A stretch of 64,000 nt of DNA from contig NZ_KB913029.1 of the NCBI RefSeq assembly GCF_000384115.1, positions 1,770,907-1,834,906 of the forward strand. The letters run 5' to 3'. Source of the stretch: Sporichthya polymorpha DSM 43042. Its GTDB lineage: Bacteria; Actinomycetota; Actinomycetes; Sporichthyales; Sporichthyaceae. The position numbers and the translations under genes were made by a program. This document shows, piece after piece, positions 39,635-48,065 of the stretch. The number at the start of each line of letters is the position of its first letter. Within the stretch, counting starts at the first letter, position 1. The notes beneath the pieces are model-generated. The model was given only the letters and a program-made list of their open reading frames with translations, was not told where the DNA came from and did not search any database.

Positions 39635-40605
39635 GCACTCCCTGTGTGCGCGTTTGGCGCCAGATCGAGCAGGCGGCGGCGCGCGGGCTCGGGACGAGCA
39701 AGAGGAGTGCTGCGGTTTAGCCTTTCGGTCTTGGCCTTCGGTTTGGCCTTGGAATCTGGCCGTTGGCTTTGGCCTTGCGTCTAGCGCTTCTGATTAGACG
39801 TCAGTTCAGAGACAGCCGCCGATGTTCGACCGGGGCCAGGCCTGTCCGGGTCAGTTCGTGACAGTCCATCAGCTTGAGGACGATCGGCGGTCGCCGAACA
39901 CCGGCGGGCAGCTCGGCGAGGCGGCGGACCGACGCCGCTCGTGATCAGCTGCAGGGTAGGCGGATAGCCCCCACGGCAGGATGGTCGCGGCAACTGCCGC
40001 CCAAGACCGGCGATCCGACGTCGGTCGATAAGACCGTCGACGGAACGCGCCGCTCCAGCGGTCAGGCTGGAGATCGCTCCCGTGGTCCCGACTGGGCTCA
40101 GCGCTACCTCTCCGGCCGCCGACGGGATGCCGGTCGTCGCTGACCTCTACCCGAACCTAACGTCCAGCGCGGTGTCGCGCGCCAGGTGACCCGACACAAG
40201 CTCTCGACCGCCGTCATTGATCTCGACCCCCAGCGGCCGGCTGGGGATGTAGTTGAGCACATCCGCGGGGGGCGTGCCCTTCCAGAGGACGCCAGCCGGC
40301 TGGCCTCCGCCTTCCCAGGGTCGCGAGGGCGAAGGTCCTGCCCACAACGGACGAAGGCCCCGGGCCTCAAGGTCGAAAGACATCACCGGGACGGGCTCTC
40401 ATCCTGAAGCTGGCTCGATTCCTCGGCCATTCGGTGGAGGAGTCCCCAGACCTTCGGACGGAAAGCGCGCTCGAGCGCAACCCGCTATCCGGGTGATGCA
40501 TCAAAGCCGCAGACCGGCCTGCCCAGGCACGAAGGCGTCGGGGAACATCCGCGCCACATCTGGCTCCACAGGCGGCGATCAACCAAGTCACTTAGGAGGT
40601 AAGCG
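39635..40605. other. Gene-poor 0.97-kb stretch of the element; possible oriT region
   Basis: No gene with good support is seen. At 39719-39779 the sequence is a run of imperfect direct repeats built on TTGGCCTT, directly upstream of the relaxase unit, where an origin of transfer is often found. The promoter of the plus-strand cargo operon must be in the right-hand part. The sequence is visibly less biased in base composition than neighbouring coding DNA. Confidence 0.4.
40147..40386 (-). CDS. Doubtful small hypothetical protein
   Basis: A 79-codon frame with no recognised family. The C-terminal half (VLNYIPSRPLGVEINDGGRELVSG) looks protein-like and has a reasonable third-position GC bias, but the start has no clear ribosome-binding site and the N-terminal half is proline/glycine-rich. 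It may be a remnant or a chance frame. Confidence 0.25.
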   Translation of the reverse strand: MMSFDLEARGLRPLWAGPSPSRPWEGGGQPAGVLWKGTPPADVLNYIPSRPLGVEINDGGRELVSGHLARDTALDVRFG

Positions 40606-41085
40606 ATGCAACATTCACGCAAGGTCGCCGTCATCGCAGGAGCGGCGGCCCTTGCCGTCCTCGGCGGCGCCGGCGCTGCGACCGCGGCACAGAAGCTGAC
40701 CGGCCAGGACTGCTCCCAGGAGTACTTCTTCAACGGACAGGGCATCGAGCAGGCTGGCTACCGGTGCGCGCAGGCCCGGATCAACTACTCGTCGTACAGC
40801 GCGGTCCTTTGGGAGATCAGTTCTTACGACATCCAGTACACGGTTTCGCCGGGTCTGCAGTACGGGGCCCGCAACGACGAGAATATCTACAAGGTCGCCA
40901 CCGGCTTCAGCAGCGGGACCAAGGAGTGGAAGTCGCCCGACTCGGGTGACGCCAACGTCGGCTGGTTCAACCGCAACGTTCCCAACGCCAAGACCTACAA
41001 GGGTCAGACGTCGGTTCAGATTGACGCCTACGCGGACAAGGAAGGTCCGGACCCGCGCCTCGACCTGGACACCGCGACCTGGTAA
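40606..41085 (+). CDS. Small secreted protein, first gene of the cargo operon
   Basis: The 159-residue protein has a strong ribosome-binding site (TTAGGAGG) and a clear signal peptide: basic MQHSRK, hydrophobic core VAVIAGAAALAVLGGAGA, cleavage near ATAA-Q. The mature part (about 131 residues) has two cysteines (36 and 54), many tyrosines and asparagines, and no recognised domain; it looks like a beta-rich exported effector. It is followed after 12 bases by an exported protein and then an ABC transporter. A bacteriocin-like or cell-surface role is plausible from context, but no family match is claimed. Confidence 0.8.
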   Translation: MQHSRKVAVIAGAAALAVLGGAGAATAAQKLTGQDCSQEYFFNGQGIEQAGYRCAQARINYSSYSAVLWEISSYDIQYTVSPGLQYGARNDENIYKVATGFSSGTKEWKSPDSGDANVGWFNRNVPNAKTYKGQTSVQIDAYADKEGPDPRLDLDTATW

Positions 41086-41097
41086 CAATCGTGGTTC

Positions 41098-42282
41098 ATG
41101 GGCGCAGGAGCACGGAACGAGGGCGATAGCGCCGCGTTCCGGCTTGCCGTGGCGGCGACGCTAGGACTGGCAGTCCTCGTCGCCGCCAGCAAGCCTTCTG
41201 CCGGTTCGACCGCTCCACCACTCGACAGTTCGGCGGCGCAAGAAGGGCCGGCTCCGTTCGCGGCGCTCGTCGACGACACCGGAGCCGTGGTTCTTCGTGC
41301 CAGCGGGTCCGGGACGGTTGAAGCGATCGGGATTCGCCGAGATGGCACCCGTAAACCCTGGAAGCTGATACTTGAGGCTGGCGAGCTTCCCCTGGGTTGT
41401 GTCACGTGCCCGGACGTGCTCGTGGCTGACGCAAAAGGCGCGCTTTCTGTCGTGCGCGACGCCGTCCGTGAGCCCGTCCAGATCTCGGAACCCTTGAGTC
41501 TCGCAGCGGGGGCGCCGGGCGCGGCGTTCGTACCGGACGCCACCGTCCTTGCCACGGACTCTCCTTCTGGTGCGCTACGGCTACGGCTACTCGGCTCGGC
41601 CGGGCTTTCGGCCGACGACCTTGAGACCGCCCCCGTCGCCACGTTGCCCCTCACCACCTACCAGCAGCGGTACTCAGCGATGGCGGTGACCACCGGCGGG
41701 CGGGCTGTGGCCATTTCGCGGGTCAGCGCCCTTCGCGCGGGCGAGCTGCGGCTGGTTCAGGTTGACGGGCCTGACGTCGCTGCCGATGCTGTTGAGCCCG
41801 CCTGGGTTTCCGATCTGGAGTCCGTCACCGAGGCGGCGGCTTGCATCTCTGATGACGGCAGCGACGTTGCCTTTGTCATCCCAGGTCAACTGGGCGCCAA
41901 GGTCCTCCGCGGAGGTTTCGGCGGCAAGCTCCGCTCGGTTTCTGTTCCCGATCTGCGCCGGCCCTCGGGCTGCATTGTCAGCAACGGCAAGTTCGCCACG
42001 GTCTGGTCCGAAGGCGGGCCCGAGTCCCCGCTCAGCCACGTCACGAGACTGTCCGCCAGCGGCGCGGTATCGACCACGAAGCTGCCGGAAGGAATCGTGG
42101 CCACAGAGTTCTGCACACGAACGGGAGCCCTACTGGCACAGAGCGAGGCGGGTGCACAACTCCTGCCCGTCAGCGGCGCATCGATCGATTTACCCGAGGC
42201 GAGAATCTCGGGGTGCACGCCAGCCGGCACCGCGTGGTTCGTACGGGGGAATGGGGTGTCGTGGGTGAAAAGCGTGAACTAG
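41098..42282 (+). CDS. Exported or membrane-anchored protein of unknown function, possibly beta-propeller-like
   Basis: The 394-residue protein has one N-terminal hydrophobic helix (FRLAVAATLGLAVLVAAS), a signal peptide or anchor. The exterior part has repeated short strand-turn patterns with Asp/Gly turns (VLVADAKGALSV, VAFVIPGQLGAKVL, KFATVWSEGG), suggesting a beta-propeller-like fold, and several cysteine pairs including CVTC. No known family is recognised. It overlaps the ABC ATPase start by 22 bases, which ties it to the transporter. It may be a surface partner or receptor of the small secreted protein; that is inference. Confidence 0.75.
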   Translation: MGAGARNEGDSAAFRLAVAATLGLAVLVAASKPSAGSTAPPLDSSAAQEGPAPFAALVDDTGAVVLRASGSGTVEAIGIRRDGTRKPWKLILEAGELPLGCVTCPDVLVADAKGALSVVRDAVREPVQISEPLSLAAGAPGAAFVPDATVLATDSPSGALRLRLLGSAGLSADDLETAPVATLPLTTYQQRYSAMAVTTGGRAVAISRVSALRAGELRLVQVDGPDVAADAVEPAWVSDLESVTEAAACISDDGSDVAFVIPGQLGAKVLRGGFGGKLRSVSVPDLRRPSGCIVSNGKFATVWSEGGPESPLSHVTRLSASGAVSTTKLPEGIVATEFCTRTGALLAQSEAGAQLLPVSGASIDLPEARISGCTPAGTAWFVRGNGVSWVKSVN

Positions 42283-42989
42283 ATCCGGTCATCGAAGGAC
42301 AGCGAGCCCTGCTCTCCGATTCTCCGGTTGGCCCCCGAGACGGGGCGATCAGCCCACCACTCACGGCGCGGGGACTAACCCTGAGAGTCGGCAAGCGCCA
42401 CCTGGGCCCGTTCGACATCGATGTCTCGAACGGCGAGAGCGTCGCCCTGCTGGGATCTAATGGGTCAGGGAAGACCACTGCAATCCGCCTCGTCCTAGGA
42501 TTGGTCCGAGCCTCCACTGGACGCTCCATAGTCTTCGGACGCGAAGTCTCGCCCCTGTCACCACCGACGTCCGTCGGCTACGTACCCGACAAGGCCGAGT
42601 TCTTCGATTGGCTCGACGCGGCCGGCAACCTACGGCCATTCGCCCCGAATCGCGAGACCGTCTCGGCTTTGTTGGAACGCGTGGGTTTGTCGGATGCTGG
42701 TTCACGGGCCGTGCGCAAGTTCTCGCGGGGTATGCGTCAACGTTTGGCTCTCGCTCGTGCTCTGGCTGGAGAACCCCGGTTCTTAGTCCTCGATGAGCCG
42801 ACTATTGCTCTGGACCAGGACGGAGTCTCCCTCCTCGTAGCTATCCTGTCGGAGCGTCACGCCGGGGGGCTCGCCACATTGACCGCAACCCACGACCGCG
42901 AGTTCCTGGCCCGGCTGCCAGCTCGGGTGATCCAAGTGCAGTCCGGTAGGACTCTCAGCGCTGAGACGCCCGACGGGCCTGGGATATGA
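42261..42989 (+). CDS. ABC transporter ATP-binding protein (ABC-2 type)
   Basis: The GTG at 42261 follows GGGGGAATGG and gives 242 residues. Motifs are Walker A LLGSNGSGKTTAIRL, a Q-loop region VGYVPDK where the usual glutamine is replaced, signature FSRGMRQRLALARAL (the form common in ABC-2 and antibiotic-export ATPases), Walker B FLVLDEPT, and H-loop ATHD. It is coupled to the next gene by ATGA. Together with the two membrane proteins downstream it should form an exporter or an immunity pump energised by ATP. Confidence 0.9.
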   Translation: MGEKRELDPVIEGQRALLSDSPVGPRDGAISPPLTARGLTLRVGKRHLGPFDIDVSNGESVALLGSNGSGKTTAIRLVLGLVRASTGRSIVFGREVSPLSPPTSVGYVPDKAEFFDWLDAAGNLRPFAPNRETVSALLERVGLSDAGSRAVRKFSRGMRQRLALARALAGEPRFLVLDEPTIALDQDGVSLLVAILSERHAGGLATLTATHDREFLARLPARVIQVQSGRTLSAETPDGPGI

Positions 42990-44257
42990 ACCAAGCAAGG
43001 CGCCTCGGGTTGCCATCGCGCGCTGAGTATGCCGCTGTGCTCAACCGCCCGCTGGTTCGAATCTTGATCTTCGCAACCTTCGCCGGTTGTGTGCTCGACG
43101 CCGCGTCGGCTGGCGGCACGGCCCCCCCAGGAGTAGGCGGGAGTGTCGTAAGTACCGTCTCGGCCAACCTGACCTACGGTTTGCTCGGCGCCATGTTCGC
43201 GGGCCTGGTCGCCGCGGCGGGCCACGAGGTGGTGGCTGACGCGTGGCACTCGTCCGGGGTGGGCATCCGCCAACGCGTCGCCAGCTGCATCTGGCTCGCA
43301 GCCTCACTCGGCATCGCGGCCCGTGCGCTCACCGTCTTCGCGGTCGCGATTGGTGGACTCTTCGACGGTCTTCGACGGAAGCTGCACTGGGGATCAACCG
43401 TTCCGATCGATCACGGTCAACTTCTCCAGGCACAGGCGCGATTGCTCGGGTGCTACATCCTCGCCGCGGTTCTCGGCGCCTTGCTCGCGCTTGCGATCCG
43501 CTCCTTCACCGCGTCGATCCTGACCGTTGCTGCGATGAGCGCCCTCTACCTGCCGGTAACTGGTGCGTTAGCGGAGCGAGCGAGTTCGCTGCTTGAGGTC
43601 CTGCCGTGGCTTCCTTTTGGCTCGCTGCGCGGAACACTGACCGGCAACGGGGGCATCTTCGGCGCAAGAGGTGTTGAGCCGAGCCGTATCAGCACCGAAA
43701 GTGCTTTGCTGCTGTTCGTCGTCTGGCTGCTCGCTCTCGCCGCCCTCGCGATTCGTAGCGGAGTTTCCGGCGACGGGGTGCGCATCCTGGCGGGCGCTTC
43801 CCCGATCGCGGCTGGAGTGGGTGTCGCGGTCTTTGCCGGCCTCGTCATCCCGAAAGCGATCGCCGACGACGTGCCCTGGCAGTGGCGCCCCGCCTGGCGG
43901 CACGCACACGACGCGGGGTGGGATTCGCGCCAGGTCGCGAGTCGATGGGCGGAACTGACCAAGGAGGGAAGGGCGGACCAGACTGAGGAGTTGTTTGCGC
44001 CCAGCTTTGAGGCGAGTGCCGCTCCGCCGGATGCCGCCGAAGTCCTGAGGCTTGCGACCTCGATCGAAGTCGAGCCGACCTCGTCCATGCTGTTCCCGAC
44101 AATCACGAACCTCTGGGTTCGATTCGCCTCGCCATTTCAGACCGGCAATGTCCGCGCGACGGGAGCCTCCTTCCAGATCGTTTTCGAACAAGTCGGTGAG
44201 CGCTGGCTGATCCAAGCGATCGCCGGACCGACGCTGGAAGCGACGATCGCGCCATGA
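42986..44257 (+). CDS. Multi-spanning membrane protein, probable ABC permease with C-terminal soluble domain
   Basis: This is a 423-residue protein with about six to eight hydrophobic segments up to residue ~295 (for example LLGCYILAAVLGALLALAI and IAAGVGVAVFAGLVI). A soluble C-terminal domain of about 125 residues, rich in acidic and aromatic positions, ends in a strand pattern (SFQIVFEQVGERWLIQAIAG) recalling NTF2-like folds. It starts in an ATGA overlap with the ATPase gene and ends in another with the next membrane gene. The family was not recognised. A permease role is inferred from coupling to the ATPase. Confidence 0.75.
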   Translation: MNQARRLGLPSRAEYAAVLNRPLVRILIFATFAGCVLDAASAGGTAPPGVGGSVVSTVSANLTYGLLGAMFAGLVAAAGHEVVADAWHSSGVGIRQRVASCIWLAASLGIAARALTVFAVAIGGLFDGLRRKLHWGSTVPIDHGQLLQAQARLLGCYILAAVLGALLALAIRSFTASILTVAAMSALYLPVTGALAERASSLLEVLPWLPFGSLRGTLTGNGGIFGARGVEPSRISTESALLLFVVWLLALAALAIRSGVSGDGVRILAGASPIAAGVGVAVFAGLVIPKAIADDVPWQWRPAWRHAHDAGWDSRQVASRWAELTKEGRADQTEELFAPSFEASAAPPDAAEVLRLATSIEVEPTSSMLFPTITNLWVRFASPFQTGNVRATGASFQIVFEQVGERWLIQAIAGPTLEATIAP

Positions 44258-45051
44258 GGTCGACGGCCGCGATGAGTAAGCCACAGGTTCGGTTGCCCGT
44301 CGCGATCGTGCAGTCTGCCCGCAACCCCATTTCGCGAGTTCTCGTCGCTATTGGGATCGCGCTCGGCGGTCTTGGGGCTACCTATCCGACGGGATTCCTG
44401 GGCGAGCCTCGGGCTCCAGGACTGGTCGCCGGCGCGGCGCTGGGGTTGGTAGGCGCGCTGGTCGCATCCCCTCTTTGGGCAGTGGTGTTGGGAGCAAATG
44501 CAGCCGCTTCTGGGGGTACATCCGGCTTTCGGGCGGTGGCACATGCCCAGGGTCGGTCGCAGGTTCACGTGAGAGCCGCCGAGTTCCGTACCGCCGTTGG
44601 ACAAGTCGGCTTGTGCGCACTGGCTGGAAGCGTGGGGGGCGCGATCAGCGCACTTGCGCAACGCAGCTCGCTTGAACCACCGACAGGCGTCGCGGCTCAT
44701 TCGCCGAGCGCATCGGCGTTCGTGGCGGCCGTTGCGTTGGGAATTGCGGCTGCCGCACTCGGCTACCCGCTCGGTGTCGCGGCAACGCGCACCCTGACGG
44801 CCGTCCTGCTCTACTTCGCGGTGCTTGCCGTGGGTGGCCTATTGCTGGGCGCGGCCTACTACGCCCCTGGGCTGGGCGCCGTCGCCAGCGCCTCACCGGC
44901 GGGCATTCTGGTCACCATGGCCCGTTCCGAGATTCTCGCGCCCCAGTTCACGACTGAACTCAAACCGCTTGTGGCGTACGTTGCGGCCGCCGTATGGGGT
45001 TTGGTGCTGCTCTCCACCGCCGCCTGGCAGATCGCCCGGCGAGTCGACTAA
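44254..45051 (+). CDS. Multi-spanning membrane protein, probable second ABC permease
   Basis: The 265-residue protein has about six hydrophobic helices (ISRVLVAIGIALGGLGATYP, AALGLVGALVASPLWAVVLGA, FVAAVALGIAAAALGYPLGV, VLLYFAVLAVGGLLLGAAYY, and a last helix before IARRVD). It starts in an ATGA overlap and is followed after 15 bases by a lipoprotein gene. The helix count and position suit an ABC-2-type membrane subunit pairing with the previous gene product as a heterodimer. No family is recognised. Confidence 0.75.
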   Translation: MRSTAAMSKPQVRLPVAIVQSARNPISRVLVAIGIALGGLGATYPTGFLGEPRAPGLVAGAALGLVGALVASPLWAVVLGANAAASGGTSGFRAVAHAQGRSQVHVRAAEFRTAVGQVGLCALAGSVGGAISALAQRSSLEPPTGVAAHSPSASAFVAAVALGIAAAALGYPLGVAATRTLTAVLLYFAVLAVGGLLLGAAYYAPGLGAVASASPAGILVTMARSEILAPQFTTELKPLVAYVAAAVWGLVLLSTAAWQIARRVD

Positions 45052-45066
45052 GGAGGACCGATTCCA

Positions 45067-45453
45067 ATGACGTGCAGGCGCGTTCCTGCTCTGGCCCTTG
45101 TGGTCTTGCTCGCGCTGACTGCTTGCGGCGACTCCGACTCCACCCCAGAGCCCGCTGCGCGGCCCACCTTCGCCCCGGGCGCTGTTCCTGCGGAGATGAA
45201 GCCGGCGTGCGGGAATCCAGCGGGGAAGGTCACACTCAAGAAGAACGCGCTCCCACTCACGATTGCTCAGGCGGACTGTGACCTCCGGGGAGTGCTCATC
45301 ACCTGGCGGGAAGGTTCGGAGCGGGTGCCTGGCGGGGATCCACGTACTGCAACGGAGTGCACCTCGGCAGCAGGAGACTGTCCGTCGATTGCCGTGGATG
45401 CGCTTGGCACGGTGCAGATCACGCGAGCAGGCGACAGCTCGGCACGGGACTAG
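45067..45453 (+). CDS. Lipoprotein, last gene of the cargo operon
   Basis: The 128-residue protein has a strong site (AAGGAGG) and a lipoprotein signal: MTCRRVPALALVVLLALTAC, with lipobox LTAC and Cys20 as the lipidated residue. The mature part has further cysteines that could form disulfides (CGNPAG, DCDLRG, ECTSAAGDC). No family is recognised. In an operon that also encodes a secreted protein and an ABC system, a surface lipoprotein could bind the secreted product or protect the producer; this is inference. Confidence 0.8.
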   Translation: MTCRRVPALALVVLLALTACGDSDSTPEPAARPTFAPGAVPAEMKPACGNPAGKVTLKKNALPLTIAQADCDLRGVLITWREGSERVPGGDPRTATECTSAAGDCPSIAVDALGTVQITRAGDSSARD

Positions 45454-45718
45454 GCTAAGCGGAAGTGCAGTGCAGAGGGTATCGACCGAGCCTCGCCAGT
45501 GATCATGGCCTGAGTGGCGCGGACACGCCGACCGTGGTGGGCGGCATTCGGCCCTGGGCTCTGGCGCACGGAGCGGTGGTGCAGGGGCCCCAACCGCCGC
45601 GCTGGTTGCCAAGCGGTTGCCAAGGAGGCGGACGTAAACGGACGCCAACAACCCGGAAGCACCTTGGCGCACGCACTCCGGGCGGCTGGTCGGACCCCCA
45701 CGGACATGCCGCGGCGAT
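45454..45718. other. Non-coding right end of the element with paired arm-type repeats
   Basis: No gene is seen in these 265 bases. GGTTGCCAAG occurs twice in direct orientation, 11 bases apart (45604-45613 and 45615-45624), about 95 bases from the right attachment site. These match the left-end sites and may bind integrase or excisionase. Confidence 0.45.
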
Positions 45719-45774
45719 TTTGCAAGGCAGGGGTTAGGGGTTCAAGTCCCCTCGTCTCCACCACGGTTCACCTG
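45719..45774. repeat. attR: copy of the tRNA-Ala 3' half
   Basis: It matches 34548-34603 at 55 of 56 positions. The 5' half of the tRNA is absent, so this is not a tRNA gene. It is also the left boundary of a second, decayed element. Confidence 0.92.
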
Positions 45775-45787
45775 CGGGAACGTAGTT

Positions 45788-45818
45788 CGCAGTACCCGTA
45801 AAAAAATTACGGACTGCG
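45788..45818. repeat. Interrupted inverted repeat beside attR
   Basis: CGCAGT (45788-45793) and CCGTAA (45796-45801) pair with ACTGCG (45813-45818) and TTACGG (45807-45812) around the loop AAAAA, with two unpaired bases on the left. It lies between attR and the broken integrase. It could be a terminator, a promoter operator or a recombinase-binding site. Confidence 0.5.
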
Positions 45819-45846
45819 AGTCTGACTGCGTGTTACGGTCCCGGCC

Positions 45847-47124
45847 ATGTCGGCCTCCTCGCAGCCTCGCCGCCCCGAACGCTCCCTGCGCAGGCGCGGG
45901 AACTCGTGGCAGGCCTCGTTGTTTGTCAACGACGCCGACCCCGCTGACCGGTCGCCGGCGCTCCGCGATCGAGACGCACCCGACCCAGGCCCTGGCACGC
46001 AAGGCGCTGAACCGGATGCGCGCCGAGCGTGACGCCGACCGGATCGCCCGGACCAACGGTTCGTTCTCGGTCGCCCTGGCCGAGTGGCTCCAGGTCCAGG
46101 AGCTCGAAGAGACGACGCGTCGCTCGTACGAGGCCTACGTCCGCAACCACATCGGGCCCGTACTCGGCGACGTGCCGCTCTCGAGGCTGACCCCGCGGCT
46201 GCTGGAGCGCTTCGACGCCGACCTCCGGCTTTGCCGGGGCGCATTGCCGGCCCGGGGAGGAACGCCGCGACCACCGGGTGGCCGGCGAACATGAGTGCGA
46301 GGTCACCCTGCACAAGCGGCCCCCGGGCCGGCTGTCGGCCGGGGTCGAGCATTCCTGTGCTTCGGCGGGTTGCGTGGTGCGGTCCTGCCCGCCGCACTCG
46401 TGCCGGCCGATGGCCAACGCGACGATCAACCGGATCCACTTCATCATCAGCGGCACCCTCGCGGCCGCGGTGCGGTGGGGCTGGATTGCGACCAACCCGG
46501 CCTCGGTGGCCAAGAAGCCACGGGTGCCCGCGCCGCAGCCGAACCCGCCGACCTCCGAGCAGGCCGCCCGGATCCTCGCGGCGGCCTGGGAGGTCGACGT
46601 CGACTGGGGCACCCTCGTGTGGCTGGTGATGGTGACCGGGCTGCGTCGCGGCGAGCTGCTCGCGCTGAAGTGGTCCGACGTCGACTTCGACACCGAGACC
46701 CTGGTCGTCCGCCGCGGCATCGTGAAAGTGGGCAGCCGGGTTATCGAGAAGGACACCAAGACCCACCGGATGCGCCGGATTGCGTTGGACGCGGAGACGA
46801 TGAGGTGCTCCAGGAACACCGGGCCCCCTGGGACGTCCAAGCGATTGAACTTCGGTTGGACGCATTGGACGAGTCGTACCTCTTCTCGTACAAGCCTGAT
46901 CAGTCGGAGCCGTACGACCCCAGCGGCGTCACCCACCGGTACTCGCGCATGTGCGCCGGCCTCGGGATAAACACCCACCTCCACGCCCTGCGCCACTACT
47001 CGGCGACGGAGGTGTCACGACCCTGCGGGTCTACGCGGCCTTTGTTGCGGAGTCCGACCGACGAGCGGCGGAGATTCTCGGTAGTCGGATGGAACGTCCA
47101 AAGTGGCCCGGACAAAAGCAGTAA
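45847..47124 (+). pseudogene. Tyrosine integrase, disrupted by frameshifts and a deletion
   Basis: Conserved pieces lie in order in different frames. They are the N-terminus RSLRRRGNSWQASLFV (from 45847), then ALARKALNRMRAERDADRIA and the core-binding domain (about 45956-46240), then INRIHFIISGTLAAAVRWGW and TGLRRGELLALKWSDV with the catalytic arginine (about 46420-46800). Next come LHALRHYSATE with the His/Arg pair (about 46978-47010), and finally TTLRVYAAFVAE with the tyrosine and its natural stop at 47122-47124. At least three frame changes are needed, and the segment carrying the second histidine (GH motif) is missing between the last two pieces. It cannot make an active enzyme. It differs from the intact integrase at 34725. 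Confidence 0.9.
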
Positions 47125-47187
47125 CCCCGGTGATGTGCGCAAGCGCAGGGATCGTTCCGGGGTCTTCACCAACGAGGATGATCGCCG

Positions 47188-47835
47188 TTGAGCGCATTGT
47201 CAAACGACCGGCCCAGCGCTGTGGAGATCGCCCGCTGGTGCTCCGTCGAGCGGTTCCGCCCGTACCTGAGGGCGGCAGGCGACCACGACGCGGCCCTCGC
47301 GCTGTACGAGTGGAACATCGCCGTGGCCGGCGCGTTCTACGAGCTCATCGGTGTAATCGAGGTGCTGCTCCGGAACACCATCCACGCCCGGCTCGCTGCG
47401 TGGCATCGACGCGCTGGGCGTCCCGGCGCGTGGTTCGACCACCCCGCAACCGGCCTGTCACCTCAGGCGGTGCTCGACGTCGCGAAGGCGCGATCCCGGC
47501 TCCGCGCCACGGAAACCGAGGGGCGGATCATCGCGGAGCTCCCGTTTGGGTTTTGGCGATTTCTGCTCGAGCGCCGACACCAGGCGCAGCTCTGGCCGCA
47601 GCTCCGGCCCGCCTTTCCGCATCTTCCCGATGGTCGTCGCCATGTGCTGCGCAACGATGTCGTCGCGCTTCACGCCCTGAGGAATCGGATCGCGCACTAC
47701 GAGCCCATCCACACGATGAACCTCGTCGAAAGCCACCGGTGCGCGCTCCGGATTGCCGGCTACATCGAGCCGTCCGCGCAGAAGTGGGCAGGTGGCCTTT
47801 CCCGGGTTGACCAGGTGATCGTCGCGCGTCCTTGA
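47188..47835 (+). CDS. Abi-like protein (Abi_2 type, HEPN fold), candidate phage-defence factor
   Basis: The 215-residue protein starts at TTG 47188, with a weak GAGG upstream. It matches the Abi-like family in RFRPYLRAAGDHDAALALYEWN and AGAFYELIGVIEVLLRNTIHARL, and has the HEPN ribonuclease motif Arg-x4-His in LRNRIAHYEP near residue 170. Proteins of this class act in abortive infection, cleaving RNA after phage entry. It lies alone between the broken integrase and toxin-antitoxin remnants in the decayed element. The frame is intact, so it may still be expressed; promoter and trigger are unknown. Confidence 0.8.
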   Translation: MSALSNDRPSAVEIARWCSVERFRPYLRAAGDHDAALALYEWNIAVAGAFYELIGVIEVLLRNTIHARLAAWHRRAGRPGAWFDHPATGLSPQAVLDVAKARSRLRATETEGRIIAELPFGFWRFLLERRHQAQLWPQLRPAFPHLPDGRRHVLRNDVVALHALRNRIAHYEPIHTMNLVESHRCALRIAGYIEPSAQKWAGGLSRVDQVIVARP

Positions 47836-48065
47836 CGCGGCCCCGACGAACCCAACTCCGGGTGGCGGAGCCGGCCGGCGCGGGGCTCGCTTCGCTCACG
47901 CCCGGGAAGACCCGCGCACCCGCCTCTTGGGTCGCCTCCTGAACGTTGGGGCGGCCGGGCTGGGTGCGGTCGCAGAAGAGAGCGGGGTCGACGACATCGG
48001 CCAGCACCGAGCCCCGCCGTCGCATCGGCGTCCCCACGTCCGTTCACATCCGGTGACGGAACGGA

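Larger units (their letters stand above)
34592..45762. mobile_element. Integrative mobilisable element in tRNA-Ala, about 11.2 kb
   Basis: It is bounded by the 56-bp direct repeats at 34548 and 45719. It has integrase and excisionase genes next to the left end, then a small gene coupled to a MobF relaxase, a gene-poor stretch, and a six-gene cargo operon. There is no coupling ATPase, FtsK/TraB translocase, replication protein or type IV secretion gene, so it should be mobilised by a helper rather than transfer itself. Cargo codon use is visibly less GC-biased than in the flanking chromosome. Confidence 0.9.

Noticed and set aside
40606-45453. Lactococcin 972-type bacteriocin operon
   Set aside because: The order (secreted protein, membrane proteins, ABC ATPase) is loosely similar, but the secreted protein lacks the lactococcin-972 sequence pattern and the membrane proteins are not of the large single-permease type.
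34592-45762. Prophage or self-transmissible actinobacterial ICE
   Set aside because: No phage structural genes, no FtsK/TraB-type translocase, no replication initiator and no type IV secretion genes. Only relaxase and recombination genes are present.
45719-45774. Possible second tRNA-Ala gene
   Set aside because: Only the part from the anticodon loop to the 3' end is present; there is no acceptor 5' strand or D-arm. It is an attachment-site copy.
47528-48037. Minus-strand gene opposite the Abi gene
   Set aside because: It overlaps most of a well-supported Abi-family gene in antisense and has no recognisable domain.
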